A stretch of DNA of 64,000 nucleotides from CBDCGJ01 sp965238305 (GTDB taxonomy: Bacteria > Pseudomonadota > Alphaproteobacteria > GCA-2731375), in assembly GCA_965238305.1 (NCBI GenBank), contig CBDEHK010000001.1, positions 1,674,001 through 1,738,000 of the forward strand. The letters run 5' to 3'. Below, in pieces: positions 26,438-39,320 of this stretch. Position numbers and translations under genes: made by a program. The notes beneath the pieces are model-generated. The model made no database searches, was not told the DNA's origin, and was given only the letters and a program-made list of their open reading frames with translations. Within the stretch, counting starts at the first letter, position 1; every line of letters starts with the position of its first letter.

Positions 26438-26450
26438 TGTTCTTTGACAA
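26438..26450 (+). promoter_or_regulatory. boxA antitermination element in rRNA leader
   Basis: TGTTCTTTGACAA matches the boxA consensus of rRNA leaders (TGCTCTTTAACA) at most positions. NusB/NusE bind boxA RNA to prevent premature Rho termination. A near copy is found before 23S at 28944. Confidence 0.65.
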
Positions 26451-26686
26451 TTTGGTTAATGATGTGAAGGGAGACGTGGGCGGCGTTTGGTAACGAACGT
26501 TTTGATACGTTTCTTGGAACTTACACATAGCTTGTGCACATGGTTGGGAGTTTTTACTTTTGATCATGGGTTCAGTGACGTTTTAGTTTAAGGAGCGGAT
26601 CTTCGTTTGAAGATTTTTTTGAGGGTTTGGTTGGTTTGATTTTCGGGTTTACCCGGGGGTTTAGCTGATTGAACTTGTCAAGGATC

Positions 26687-28197
<1,511 letters not shown>

Positions 28198-28403
28198 TCA
28201 GGAGTATAGATACTGATCTTATGATCAGCGGTCTTATTCTTGATCTTGGAATAAAGGTGTTGGTTTTAGCTGTCTTCGGACAGTTGCTATCCGGCATCTG
28301 TATACGAACCGGACGCCGTCCTCGTGTCTCTTCATATCATTTATTGGCATAGTATTTTGCTTCGGGTTATTTTTACTTCGAGGCAGCCTCGAATGACCTA
28401 AAG

Positions 28404-28499
28404 CCAGCCCGCTCCCCCGGCCCAACCACCCGTCTTGCTCCGCAAGCAAAGCTTGACAGGGTACCATTATTGGGTGGTTGGGCCGGGGGAGTGGGCTGG
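28404..28499 (+). repeat. 28-bp inverted repeat in the 16S-23S spacer
   Basis: The arms at 28404-28431 and 28472-28499 are complementary over 28 bp with one G-U-type mismatch; the 40-base loop is itself partly foldable (GCTCCGCAAGC). In RNA this forms a very stable GC-rich hairpin between 16S and tRNA-Ile. A processing (RNase III-like) target or a repeat-element relic are both possible. Confidence 0.75.
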
Positions 28500-28510
28500 T
28501 GATGCGGGCC

Positions 28511-28542
28511 ATTCGGCGCATTATACATTCGGCGCATTATAC
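28511..28542 (+). repeat. 16-bp tandem duplication in spacer
   Basis: ATTCGGCGCATTATAC occurs twice head to tail just before tRNA-Ile. The related GCGGGCCATTCGGCG is also found in the operon leader near 26238. Probably replication slippage; function unknown. Confidence 0.8.
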
Positions 28543-28555
28543 TAGTATTTAGATT

Positions 28556-28633
<78 letters not shown>

Positions 28634-28654
28634 TTATCAGCGGGCTGATAATTA

Positions 28655-28730
28655 GGGGCTGTAGCTCAGTTGGGAGAGCGGTAGCTTTGCAAGCTTCAGG
28701 TCGTCGGTTCGATCCCGTCCAGCTCCACCA
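28655..28730 (+). tRNA. tRNA-Ala (TGC)
   Basis: The acceptor stem GGGGCTG pairs with CAGCTCC (one G-U pair), the anticodon loop is TTTGCAA giving TGC, the T-loop is TTCGATC, and CCA is encoded. It is 21 bp after tRNA-Ile, in the usual Ile-Ala spacer pair. Confidence 0.97.
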
Positions 28731-28893
28731 AAGACGCTAACTAAAGTTAGCGTCGATAGGGCGGCAGCCGTTCGCTTTAGCGAACTGCGAGAGCCCGGTT
28801 ATAAAAGACGCTAAACAAGTTTAGCGCTCGCCACCAGCTCCGCTGGCGGTTATTCGTTCTTCCACATCATGCCAATATAACCGGATTTAGACG

Positions 28894-28941
28894 GCAGTTT
28901 TGAGACATCCATAAGCAAGCTTATGGATGTCTCAAAACTGC
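28894..28941 (+). repeat. 23-bp perfect inverted repeat in spacer
   Basis: Arms 28894-28916 and 28919-28941 are perfectly complementary with only two bases between. The RNA would form a long perfect hairpin immediately before the spacer boxA. Two smaller hairpins (28733-28754 and 28808-28826 around GACGCTAA motifs) precede it. Confidence 0.85.
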
Positions 28942-28943
28942 TT

Positions 28944-28957
28944 AGTTCTTTGACATT
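28944..28957 (+). promoter_or_regulatory. boxA antitermination element before 23S
   Basis: AGTTCTTTGACATT resembles the leader boxA at 26438 and the boxA known from spacers of rRNA operons in other bacteria. It directly follows the perfect hairpin, as expected for antitermination restarting before 23S. Confidence 0.6.
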
Positions 28958-29250
28958 GTTAAGGTGATGCAAGTTGTTTGACATGTTTATCTCTTTGGTT
29001 CCTAACGTTATCCCTGGAACCTTGATGAGCGAGATAAGCGGTCGAACGTTTACTTGATATTTTGTTTGGCGGGTAATCTTTGCCGAGATTGCCTGTCTGC
29101 CGGCGTCTTCATGTCTGTCGGTAGTGTTGGTTTGTTGGTTCAAGCCAGCCGTTTCCCCTCCCGAGCACCTATAGTTCATCCTGTTGGGTGGTCGGGAGGG
29201 GGAGCGGGTGGCCCGGCCTGCAAGCGTTATGACGCGAAACATCTATCAAG

Positions 29251-29263
29251 TGGAGAATGTTGA
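29251..29263 (+). other. Left arm of predicted 23S processing stem
   Basis: TGGAGAATGTTGA here is the exact reverse complement of 32401-32413. The two arms flank the whole 23S gene and could pair in the precursor RNA, as processing stalks do in other rRNA operons. Confidence 0.6.
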
Positions 29264-29486
29264 GTTGTATCCCTGTTCCCTCTCCTGGGGGACAGTTTTT
29301 CTGGTCTCGTCTGACCGCGGACCGGAATAAAGGATACTTTTGTTGTCATGTTATTGACGGGAATGATTGTTGAGGTTTTGTCCTTCGGGATGAGGCCTCA
29401 TGAGCATAAAGTTAAAAGGTCTTTATGTTTGGGGTCGCTATTTTTGTGATTTTGGCCCTGGTTTTTGTTCTCTGTATGTGATGACT

Positions 29487-32248
<2,762 letters not shown>

Positions 32249-32400
32249 GCCACACATACAGTGAACAGGAACCAGATAAGCTGCTTCTGACAAGAAGCAG
32301 CGAAGCGTGACGAAGCGCTGCCTTCGCGGCAGCGGTTTTACGAGAAGTAAAACCGTGAGAGCGAACAGCTATCTGTTCTTTGTTCCCATCAAGACAACAA

Positions 32401-32413
32401 TCAACATTCTCCA
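32401..32413 (+). other. Right arm of predicted 23S processing stem
   Basis: TCAACATTCTCCA is exactly complementary to 29251-29263 and lies about 150 bp after the 23S 3' end. See the left-arm entry. Confidence 0.6.
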
Positions 32414-32512
32414 ACCTTCTCTCCAGCGTGAGAGACGGCAAACACATATACTTGCTTGCTGACAGAAACGTTGCTGGAGCATAGATCCAGCAACAAAACT
32501 CTGTTCTTCGCC

Positions 32513-32630
32513 GGCCTGGTGGCTATGGCGAGGGGCCCGCACCCGATCCCATCCCGAACTCGGCCGTGAAAACCCTCAGCGCCGATGGTACTGCGTCTTA
32601 AGGCGTGGGAGAGTAGGTCGTCGCCAGGCC
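32513..32630 (+). rRNA. rrf: 5S ribosomal RNA
   Basis: The 118-nt sequence starts GGCCTGGTGGC and ends CGCCAGGCC, which pair as helix I. The conserved CCCATCCCGAACTCGG loop near 32553 and CGCCGATGGTACT near 32580 are present. It follows 23S by about 265 bp, the gap containing two hairpins (for example the CTGCC/GGCAG and GGTTTTAC/GTAAAACC pairs near 32320-32352). Confidence 0.95.
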
Positions 32631-32720
32631 TGCGAAGAACAGAGCAGCTTCGCGCCAGCGGTTTGTTAAACAAACCGCGAGAGCGAGCAGGTATCAGAAG
32701 ACAACAAAACTTGCATCACC

Positions 32721-32772
32721 GACAATCTCACCTTAACAATCTCACCTTAACAATCTCACCTTAACAATCTCA
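32721..32772 (+). repeat. 14-bp tandem repeat, 3.7 copies
   Basis: The unit AACAATCTCACCTT is repeated at 32721, 32735, 32749 and partly at 32763, between 5S and tRNA-fMet. Its complement AAGGTGA-type sequence occurs in the 16S-23S spacer near 28961, so it may also be part of a precursor stem that was expanded. Confidence 0.85.
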
Positions 32773-32876
32773 AAGAAAACGAAAAGTAATACTATCTGCA
32801 ACAAACGCGTCTTGGCATTGCTGCGCAATACCCGGGACGCTATCTCGCGAAGGCGCAGCCTTCGCTCGTCGCTTAT

Positions 32877-32953
<77 letters not shown>

Positions 32954-33078
32954 AAATACACGTTGGAAACAGTTTGACAGCGTTGGAATAAAGTCCCAGA
33001 AACACTGGGCACACACCCCCTACCAGCCTATCCAATGATATCTAACAATTTGGGCGATTGTGTGTCTTGAGGTGTGAC

Positions 33079-34158
33079 TTGCTAACCGACCGCAGAATAC
33101 GATCTTTAACCACTGGGCGCTATGGTGATGGCCGGGGTCTTTGGCTCCGGGTTTATCCCTCCGGCGCCAAGTCTTGGTACACCCGCCGTAAAGTCAATGG
33201 CAAGGACGTCACCAAGGTGATTGGTGAGTATCCAGTCGTGTCTTTAAAACAGGCGCGGGCGAAAGCAACCACCATCAAGATCGAAGCCGGACGGGCGCCC
33301 TTCTTCCGGGCCATTGCCGAAGACTGGCTCGATGACTTCGCCAAACACCGCCGGCGCCCGGACGTGCCGGCGAAGTTGATCTATGGATTATTGATTCCGG
33401 CTTTTGGTGACAAGCGGGTCGATGAGCTTAGCCGCAAAGACGTGGTCGCCTGGTTCCGTACATATCAACAACAAGCGCCGGCGCGCTCCTTCAAAGCCGG
33501 ATCTGTCATGGGCCAGATCCTGCGCCACGCCGTCATTCTCGGACATATCGAAATCTCACCGCTGGCCGGCGTGCCGCTTGGCACCCTGGGCGAGCAAGGC
33601 AAGAGTGATGGCCGGTTACCAACGAAGGAAGAGCTGGTACGGCTCGTATCCGACGCCGAACATGATGACCGAGCCGTCGTGGTGTTGCTCTGTGCGTTGA
33701 CCGCCATGCGCATCGGCGAGGTCCTGGCAATCACCGGTAAAGATGTTGAAGCTGGCGCGCTTATTTTGCCGCAGACCAAAAACGGGCGACGCCATCATGT
33801 GCCGTTGGTCGGCATGGCGGCTGATCTCATTAATACGCGCATCACCGAAGACCGTCTGTTCCCGCAATCGTATTCCACCATCATCTCCTGGATGGGCAAG
33901 GCCGGATACACCGCCCGGCCCCATGACTATCGCCGCTGGCATGCCACCACGTTGGGCGAACTCGGCTGCCTGCCGCACATCATCGATGCCCAGCTCAATC
34001 ACCGGCCCCCCGGTATGCGCGGCGTCTATAACAAGGCGGTTTATTGGGAAGAACGGGTGAAATATTCAAGGGCGGTTTCCGAGAAAATACGCGATCTAAA
34101 TGAGGTGTCGTCGAGCGAAGAAGGCGAAACACTTAGGGCAAGTGAGGAAAGCAAATGA
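33079..34158 (+). CDS. int: Tyrosine recombinase/integrase (P4/DUF4102 type)
   Basis: This site-specific recombinase of about 359 residues integrates and excises the element behind tRNA-fMet. It has an N-terminal arm-binding domain (LTDRRIRSLTTGRYGDGRGLWLRV), a central SAM-like core-binding domain (about 90-180) and the catalytic domain with R in TAMRIGEVLA, H-x-x-R in HDYRRWHATTLG, and tyrosine in GVYNKAVY. I chose TTG at 33079 (GAGG seven bases before it); an earlier TTG at 33058 is possible. Two CGTTGGAA copies between tRNA and gene (32963 and 32980) may be arm sites. The next gene overlaps its stop (ATGA). Confidence 0.93.
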   Translation: MLTDRRIRSLTTGRYGDGRGLWLRVYPSGAKSWYTRRKVNGKDVTKVIGEYPVVSLKQARAKATTIKIEAGRAPFFRAIAEDWLDDFAKHRRRPDVPAKLIYGLLIPAFGDKRVDELSRKDVVAWFRTYQQQAPARSFKAGSVMGQILRHAVILGHIEISPLAGVPLGTLGEQGKSDGRLPTKEELVRLVSDAEHDDRAVVVLLCALTAMRIGEVLAITGKDVEAGALILPQTKNGRRHHVPLVGMAADLINTRITEDRLFPQSYSTIISWMGKAGYTARPHDYRRWHATTLGELGCLPHIIDAQLNHRPPGMRGVYNKAVYWEERVKYSRAVSEKIRDLNEVSSSEEGETLRASEESK

Positions 34159-34466
34159 CAAAGTCAGACGATCTTCCACCTATTCTCAAGAAAAGATTAC
34201 CACCGCTGCCAGCGGTTGGCCACAAAGCTGGCCCGACAGCGGCTGAAATCATCCAGGTGCAGAAACTGGAAGTCGCCAACAAAATTTATGCGGTAGTCGC
34301 TCACTTTGGCATTGATCCAGAAGATCCAGATTGGCAGCATCGGCTGAATTGTGCGCTGCTTGAAGCTTATGTGCCCGGATTCCAAGTTGAAACACGGGGA
34401 GCAGAAAAATTCTGGACGCCGGAGCGTGAACTTGAACTCTATGATGCGGTTCAACAACGTCGATAG
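34155..34466 (+). CDS. Hypothetical island protein, ends at an in-frame amber codon
   Basis: This 103-residue protein overlaps the integrase stop codon (ATGA), so it is translationally coupled to it. The sequence (PTAAEIIQVQKLEVANKIYAV, FWTPERELELYDAVQ) is soluble and helical; I recognise no family. The frame is ended by TAG at 34464, but the same frame stays open for another 136 codons and reads like protein. It may be a full-length gene of about 239 residues broken by one amber mutation, or two genes. Confidence 0.6.
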   Translation: MTKSDDLPPILKKRLPPLPAVGHKAGPTAAEIIQVQKLEVANKIYAVVAHFGIDPEDPDWQHRLNCALLEAYVPGFQVETRGAEKFWTPERELELYDAVQQRR

Positions 34467-34619
34467 ACGAAAAAGGTATTTCATTCAGACGCACCGGATA
34501 GTTCGAAGGCTCTCGATAAGCCACGGGCTGCCTCCGCCGTATGCCGAGCGCTAGCCAAGACCGATCCATTCAATCAGCTGCCGGCCAAATCGGAGCAAGC
34601 GCGTGCCGAAACGCTTCGT

Positions 34620-34874
34620 GTGAAGTATGAGGGCATCAAGCACTACCACAATCGCCGCACGGCTGAGAACGATGGCGCGATACGGCCCTATCCTGACGTA
34701 CCAATTGGCCGATTTGTTACGCATTTTCCAATGCGAGCGGAAGCCGAGAAAATCGTTAAAGAATTGCACGAGGAAGCAAAGGAAAAAAACCTCCGGGATG
34801 TTGCGAAACTAATTTGTAATAGTGAAAAGAAATTTTTAGAATTACAGAAAAACGTTGTAAAAACAAATACTTAA
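34620..34874 (+). CDS. Hypothetical protein, possible C-terminal part of the preceding gene
   Basis: This frame is in phase with the gene at 34155 and is separated from it only by the TAG at 34464-34466; the intervening codons (including the reading KPRAASAVCRALAKTDPF) are also protein-like and stop-free. The only possible internal start is GTG at 34620, without a clear ribosome binding site. The C-terminal part is charged and helical (AEKIVKELHEEAKEKNLRD). No family is recognised. I favour a remnant of one interrupted gene over an independent gene. Confidence 0.4.
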   Translation: MKYEGIKHYHNRRTAENDGAIRPYPDVPIGRFVTHFPMRAEAEKIVKELHEEAKEKNLRDVAKLICNSEKKFLELQKNVVKTNT

Positions 34875-34933
34875 CATTCACTGCCTGACCCATCACACTT
34901 ATCCTTATGTCATCGTCGCACTTGAGGATAGAG

Positions 34934-35164
34934 ATGGTTTACCCACAAAAACGCTTAACCCGCAAAGAATCTGCAGACTACCTTAAAGAAAAATGGGGTA
35001 TTACGCGGACGCCAAAAACACTGGCTAAACTGGCCAGCGCCGGGTGCGGTCCTAAGTATCAAACCGACGGTCGCGACGCGTTAAGTTTACCCGATTGGCT
35101 CGATGAATGGGCCTCTGAAATCCTGCATTCGCCTGCCGGAAAACCACGTGATTGTCGGGATTAG
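34934..35164 (+). CDS. Small helix-turn-helix protein
   Basis: This 76-residue protein has the pattern RLTRKESADYLKEKWGITRTPKTLAKLASAGCGPKYQ split over residues 5-42, typical of small winged-helix DNA-binding proteins on integrated elements of Alphaproteobacteria. The ATG at 34934 has GAGG seven bases upstream; a start at 34907 is less likely. It probably regulates element genes or assists excision. It precedes a second small DNA-binding gene by ten bases. Confidence 0.65.
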   Translation: MVYPQKRLTRKESADYLKEKWGITRTPKTLAKLASAGCGPKYQTDGRDALSLPDWLDEWASEILHSPAGKPRDCRD

Positions 35165-35174
35165 GGGGCGCGTG

Positions 35175-35384
35175 ATGACGCAAGTCGAACGGCCAATTAC
35201 CGGCAAGCGGGCCGCTCAATTCTTAGAGGTTAGCGAGTGGACGGTTTGGAATTGGACCAAAACACTTGGTCTTCCTTTCCATAAAATTGGCGGAAAGCGC
35301 CGTTACTTTGAAAGTGAATTATCCGCCTGGGTAAAGAGCGGAGATCCCGGTCGTGAAACTACGGCAACGGGAGGTAAGTCCTAA
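35175..35384 (+). CDS. Excisionase/AlpA-like helix-turn-helix protein
   Basis: This 69-residue protein has an HTH_17-type DNA-binding domain: ITGKRAAQFLEVSEWTVWNW followed by LPFHKIGGKRRYFESELSAW. Such proteins act as excisionases (directionality factors) or activators of integrase genes. ATG at 35175 has AGGGGGCG upstream. Together with the neighbouring small HTH gene and the integrase it forms the regulatory end of the element. Confidence 0.75.
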   Translation: MTQVERPITGKRAAQFLEVSEWTVWNWTKTLGLPFHKIGGKRRYFESELSAWVKSGDPGRETTATGGKS

Positions 35385-35462
35385 TGCCGATGTGAATTCT
35401 TGCTATGCCCAAGCCGGATAGCATCCAGCTCACCGGCGAAATTCAAGGAGAGAGAGTTTGTC

Positions 35463-36065
35463 ATGTCCACAATTACACAAGAAAATATCAATATATCCGA
35501 AAAAAAAGAGCATTGGGCAAAGTCGTTAAACGGTCTCGTTCTAACCTTGGACAGCGGCATCATTCCAATCGACGGCATGCAATATCTTTCGATGTTGCTG
35601 ATGAAGGTCATGACGCGTCGAACATTCGCGGTATATTTACATCTGCCGGAAGCCGACGACGGGCCGATGGTTCTAGTAAATGCCGACGACCTACCCCGCG
35701 CCGAAAGCAGCACATTAGCTGCCTGGGGCGATGACTTGGATATTTTTGATAGTCTAGCCGACGTGATGGGCATCGCGCCCGCTGGCCGATTTTTGCAAGA
35801 CAATGATCGTACAGAGGGATTAGTTGATGAGCTCATTGGGGCGATTAAGAAAAATCCACCCATGTTCGATGCAAAAATTACGACAGCAGCTGCAGCCCAT
35901 CGGCATGATCTGTTGGAATTCAGTGCTGTTTTTGGCCAGGTGCGCCCTTTAACAACCCAGTTGGCGGCGGCGATCTTGCGTAACGACGCTATGAAGCTCC
36001 CAGAATTAGTCGCCACTATGCATGGGTTCAGGAAGACGTTTCCAAATCCTTCGATCAATAATTGA
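35463..36065 (+). CDS. Hypothetical protein on integrated element
   Basis: This 200-residue soluble protein is not one I recognise. Visible features are a conserved-looking GIIPIDGMQYLSMLLMKVM segment near residue 30 and a helical C-terminus. No signal peptide or membrane helix. The ATG at 35463 follows AAGGAGAGAGAG. It lies between the HTH genes and the DUF3631 ATPase, so a role in element replication or control is possible but unsupported. Confidence 0.6.
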   Translation: MSTITQENINISEKKEHWAKSLNGLVLTLDSGIIPIDGMQYLSMLLMKVMTRRTFAVYLHLPEADDGPMVLVNADDLPRAESSTLAAWGDDLDIFDSLADVMGIAPAGRFLQDNDRTEGLVDELIGAIKKNPPMFDAKITTAAAAHRHDLLEFSAVFGQVRPLTTQLAAAILRNDAMKLPELVATMHGFRKTFPNPSINN

Positions 36066-36087
36066 ATGCGCGATAGGTTAATTAAAG

Positions 36088-36669
36088 ATGAGATTTCTTG
36101 AACAAGAAGCCCTCGCCGCCACGCAGGAATTGATCCAAAGCGGCGAATTCGGAAACATCATTGCCTGCAATTCGATTAAGGGAACGGGCATCGTGGCGGC
36201 CGGCGGTATTGGGCTTGTCAACGCCGAAGTGTCGAACAGCAGGAACTATGAACCCCAGGCGGACGGATCGCCTTTGATCGTCATTCCTGTTCCCTCGCTT
36301 CATCACTGTGCAAATAGTGTAGAGCGAATTCGCAATGCTCAAGATTTAGTCGCTTTTGATCCGCATAAACCGAGCCGTTGGTGGTTACGTCTCGGCTATG
36401 GTGATTATCTGGGTTGGCCGTCTAGGTCGAAAGCGTGGCACCACCACGGACCGCTCTTCGTCCATGCGCACCCATTGGCTTGGCTGCAATGGGGCGGCGA
36501 AGGAATTTGCGTCCTCCACGACGACCATTTTTACGCTGCCCTCGACGGCATCTCCAAGATATTAACTACGGCACCTCATTTAGAGCGGAAGATTCGAGCC
36601 GCTCTTAGGCGCCCGATCTTCAATCCTGAAATTAGGGTCATTGGTGGAGGCACGGCAAATGAATGTTGA
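36088..36669 (+). CDS. Hypothetical protein upstream of DUF3631 ATPase
   Basis: This 193-residue protein contains a tryptophan- and histidine-rich stretch (KPSRWWLRLGYGDYLGWPSR, AWHHHGPLFVHAHPLAW, residues 95-132). The histidines could bind metal, but I recognise no family. Its stop lies inside the start of the next gene (11-bp overlap), so it is coupled to the DUF3631 ATPase and probably works with it. Confidence 0.6.
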   Translation: MRFLEQEALAATQELIQSGEFGNIIACNSIKGTGIVAAGGIGLVNAEVSNSRNYEPQADGSPLIVIPVPSLHHCANSVERIRNAQDLVAFDPHKPSRWWLRLGYGDYLGWPSRSKAWHHHGPLFVHAHPLAWLQWGGEGICVLHDDHFYAALDGISKILTTAPHLERKIRAALRRPIFNPEIRVIGGGTANEC

Positions 36670-37990
36670 TCCAATCAAATTTTGGGAAGAAGCTGACGCG
36701 CGTGCGGAACCTTCTGAAGGGCGGAGTGACGAGGACGAAGCGTATTTACTGGAATTAGCGGCACTGGACCCTGTGGCCTATGATCGTCGCCGTTTAGAAG
36801 CCGCCAAGAGGCTTGGTATCAGGTGTGCAACGCTGGACGATTTGGTCCGTGCCCGCCGCCCTCAAGACAGTGAAACTGAGGACGGTAAAGGTCGCAAACT
36901 GACACTGCCCGAATTTGTGCCTTGGCCCGAACCTGTGTCCGGTGAAGCTGTTCTTTCCGAACTTGTGGCGGCATTCAAACGCCATTTATCACTGGCAGAT
37001 GGCTCGGCCGAGATTATGACGTTATGGGTATTGCATACTCATACGCTAGATGCCTGGCGTATAACGCCGCGTCTTGCGGTCTTGTCGCCGGAGAAGCGAT
37101 GCGGGAAAACAACCGCGCTTGAGACCCTAAGTGAATTAGTCCCCCGCCAATTGATGGCCTCGAACATATCGACTGCGGCGGTCTTCCGGACAATCGAATT
37201 GGCTCGTCCTACTTTAATTATTGACGAGGCCGACACTTTTTTAGAAGGAAATAGTGAATTGAGAGGAGTGCTGAATTCCGGCCATGGCCGCAGCGGCAGC
37301 GTAATCCGAATTGTCGGCGATGATCACGAGCCGCGGGCTTTCTCGACTTGGTCGCCTGTGGCGATCGCCATGATCGGCAGCCTGCCCGACACGTTGCAAG
37401 ACCGGTCAATTGTCATTGGGATGCGTCGCCGGCATTCTGAGGAGCAGGTCGAGCCGTTGCGAGGTGAGGGATTGAATATTTTGCATGAATTAGGCAGGAA
37501 ATGCGCGCGTTGGACATCGGATCACATTGACCAAATGGAATCGGCAGAACCGACCATTCCGGAATCCTTGCACGATCGTGCTGCCGATAACTGGTTTTCG
37601 CTATTTGCGATCGCAGATACTGTCGGCGGTGATTGGCCCATGCATATCCGAAGCATCGCGGAACGGGCGATTACAAGAGTGATAGATGAAAGTGATTCCA
37701 TCGGGACTGATCTTTTGGCCGATATCCGGGACATCATAATCAAAGCCGCTGTAGAGTCGATTACTAGCATAAGCGTCATTGAAAGATTGAACGAAATGGA
37801 AGATCGTCCGTGGCTTGAATTCAAGAATAGTAAACCGCTTAATCAAAGACAGTTGGCAGGTTTGCTGAAACCGTTCGGGATCAAGTCGAAAACAATTAGG
37901 TTGGGCACGACGACGGCAAAGGGGTACACGAAGCAGCAATTTGAGGACGCTTTTGCCAGATACCTTCCGCCGCCAGCCGTAACACCGTAA
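36659..37990 (+). CDS. DUF3631 domain ATPase (replication-type)
   Basis: This 443-residue protein has a Walker A-like motif SPEKRCGKTTAL near residue 142 and Walker B TLIIDEADTF near residue 180, followed by the DUF3631 region (LNSGHGRSGSVIRI, VAIAMIGSLPDTLQDRSIVI) and a C-terminal winged-helix-like part (LNQRQLAGLLKPFGIKSKTI). DUF3631 proteins occur on phages and integrated elements, often as the ATPase part of primase-helicase proteins. No primase domain is present here; the preceding coupled gene may supply the missing function. ATG at 36659 follows TGGAGG. Confidence 0.83.
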   Translation: MNVDPIKFWEEADARAEPSEGRSDEDEAYLLELAALDPVAYDRRRLEAAKRLGIRCATLDDLVRARRPQDSETEDGKGRKLTLPEFVPWPEPVSGEAVLSELVAAFKRHLSLADGSAEIMTLWVLHTHTLDAWRITPRLAVLSPEKRCGKTTALETLSELVPRQLMASNISTAAVFRTIELARPTLIIDEADTFLEGNSELRGVLNSGHGRSGSVIRIVGDDHEPRAFSTWSPVAIAMIGSLPDTLQDRSIVIGMRRRHSEEQVEPLRGEGLNILHELGRKCARWTSDHIDQMESAEPTIPESLHDRAADNWFSLFAIADTVGGDWPMHIRSIAERAITRVIDESDSIGTDLLADIRDIIIKAAVESITSISVIERLNEMEDRPWLEFKNSKPLNQRQLAGLLKPFGIKSKTIRLGTTTAKGYTKQQFEDAFARYLPPPAVTP

Positions 37991-38232
37991 CAAGTTATTG
38001 AAATCAAAGACTTAGATTGAAATCAATACGTAACATCCATGAGACTTGTGACGGATCGTAAATGCGTTACCCCTTTGGAAATAAACGATTGTTACGCTGT
38101 TACGGGTGGACATGGACAACCGGGAAATGAACGGCCAATCGCAGACGTATCCAAGGCATAAGCGGACCGCAAATTTATTAACATTGAGGGCAGCGAGTTT
38201 TAGCGTCTACGTTTTATACTTTTGAATTAGCA

Positions 38233-38256
38233 ATATACATAATATACTATGTATAT
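38233..38256. promoter_or_regulatory. AT-rich inverted repeat, candidate operator
   Basis: ATATACATA and TATGTATAT form a perfect 9-bp inverted repeat with a six-base spacer, 25 bp before the next start codon. Its size and position suit a repressor operator, but no binding protein can be named. Confidence 0.45.
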
Positions 38257-38280
38257 GTGATTATTGATGGAAATTCTATA

Positions 38281-38712
38281 ATGCCCCGTGGTCAACATAA
38301 TTCGCCAAAACCATCACCCAAAGGCCGCACAATGGAACGGATCAACAATCTCGCTCGCAAGCATTCGGAGCGGGCGATTACCATGCTGGTCAATATTATG
38401 GAGGATGAAGCCAACCCAACTGAATTGAGAATGAAGGCAGCACAGGCAATCTTGGACCGGGGCATTGGCAAGCCGACGGCGCATATCGTCGCTGAAAACC
38501 AAAATCACTATTCTGCCGATGATGATTTTCTTGCTGCCTTGAAGGCCATTGCAGAAAAGCGCAAGAGTGCAAATCTGGCTGATGTGAAGAAGCTAACCTA
38601 TGCGACAATAGCAATTGATGTGCCAGGGGATGTGATTGAGCTTATGCCTGGAGATGTGCCTGATTGCATGGTTGAGGTTGGCCGGAAAAATAAATTGAAC
38701 GGCGGCGATTGA
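38281..38712 (+). CDS. Small phage-type protein (terminase small subunit-like)
   Basis: This 143-residue protein resembles small cargo proteins of integrated elements: a basic N-terminus (MPRGQHNSPKPSPKGRTMER), a helical part typical of DNA-binding small terminase-like or DUF5681-like proteins (HSERAITMLVNIMEDEANPTE, then AAQAILDRGIGKP) and a divergent C-terminus. ATG at 38281 is preceded by a strong inverted repeat. It is the last recognisable gene of the element behind tRNA-fMet. The family assignment is by general resemblance. Confidence 0.55.
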   Translation: MPRGQHNSPKPSPKGRTMERINNLARKHSERAITMLVNIMEDEANPTELRMKAAQAILDRGIGKPTAHIVAENQNHYSADDDFLAALKAIAEKRKSANLADVKKLTYATIAIDVPGDVIELMPGDVPDCMVEVGRKNKLNGGD

Positions 38713-39320
38713 GAAAGAATGTTGCACGTGATGACGTGAAAGAGTTAACAAACCGGCGATTGCAAACACAGAATGCTGATAACCAAAAACTCAGTTACTC
38801 CGGCAAACATGCTACCGGCATAATTGATGCAACAGGACCAGACTTGGCCTGATCGGTCGGATTTAGGCTCCGCGTTTTGGAATAATCTTTCGTATTACTC
38901 GTCAATCAGATGTCATCAGAAGCGCACACGCGCACGTAACCCCGAATATTAATCTTCATCCAACATTACTGTTTCGCGTAAGAAAGCAGACGTTATGCGG
39001 CGCATTGGATTATGGCTGCTAAGTGCCAGACGCTGTCATTCACCGTCACATTTTCTAGGAATTTGTCTCGTCAAGCAGTACTCATGTCATAAGGAATACT
39101 ACGAAACCTTGCGGTGTTTGTTTTGGCTGATGTCAGTAGTTGTTCGCACCTGATCGATGCAGATGAGGAAGGCACGATAGTGGCTCTGAGAAAGCAACGC
39201 CGGACCGCCCTGACCCATCCCGGAACGCCGGTGATTGCTTTGTTATTGGTCGCGGCCTTCCGGTCAGTAACGTCGTTCGGAACATTTACCTCAACGGTGG
39301 TTGGTTCGAATGACGCGACG
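38713..39320. other. Non-coding stretch, probable right border zone of the element
   Basis: This 608-bp stretch has no convincing gene. A frame on the plus strand (39114-39515) runs into the antisense of the PPOX gene and has no family likeness. I could not find a plus-strand copy of the tRNA-fMet 3' end here, so the right attachment site of the integrase element is not located. Confidence 0.5.

Larger units (their letters stand above)
26167..26686 (+). other. rRNA operon leader and promoter region, no protein gene
   Basis: This 520-bp stretch separates NatA from the divergent rRNA operon. It holds a poly-A tract (26280-26297), the promoter-like element and boxA given separately. A 60-codon frame starting at 26311 runs through the leader and has no ribosome binding site or family likeness. 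I see no other gene. Confidence 0.7.

Noticed and set aside
26311..26493. 60-codon frame in the rRNA leader as a small gene
   Set aside because: It overlaps the promoter and boxA region and has no ribosome binding site.
32721..32772. Regular repeats as a CRISPR array
   Set aside because: The units follow each other without spacers and are only 14 bp long; no cas gene is present. I saw no CRISPR array in the window.
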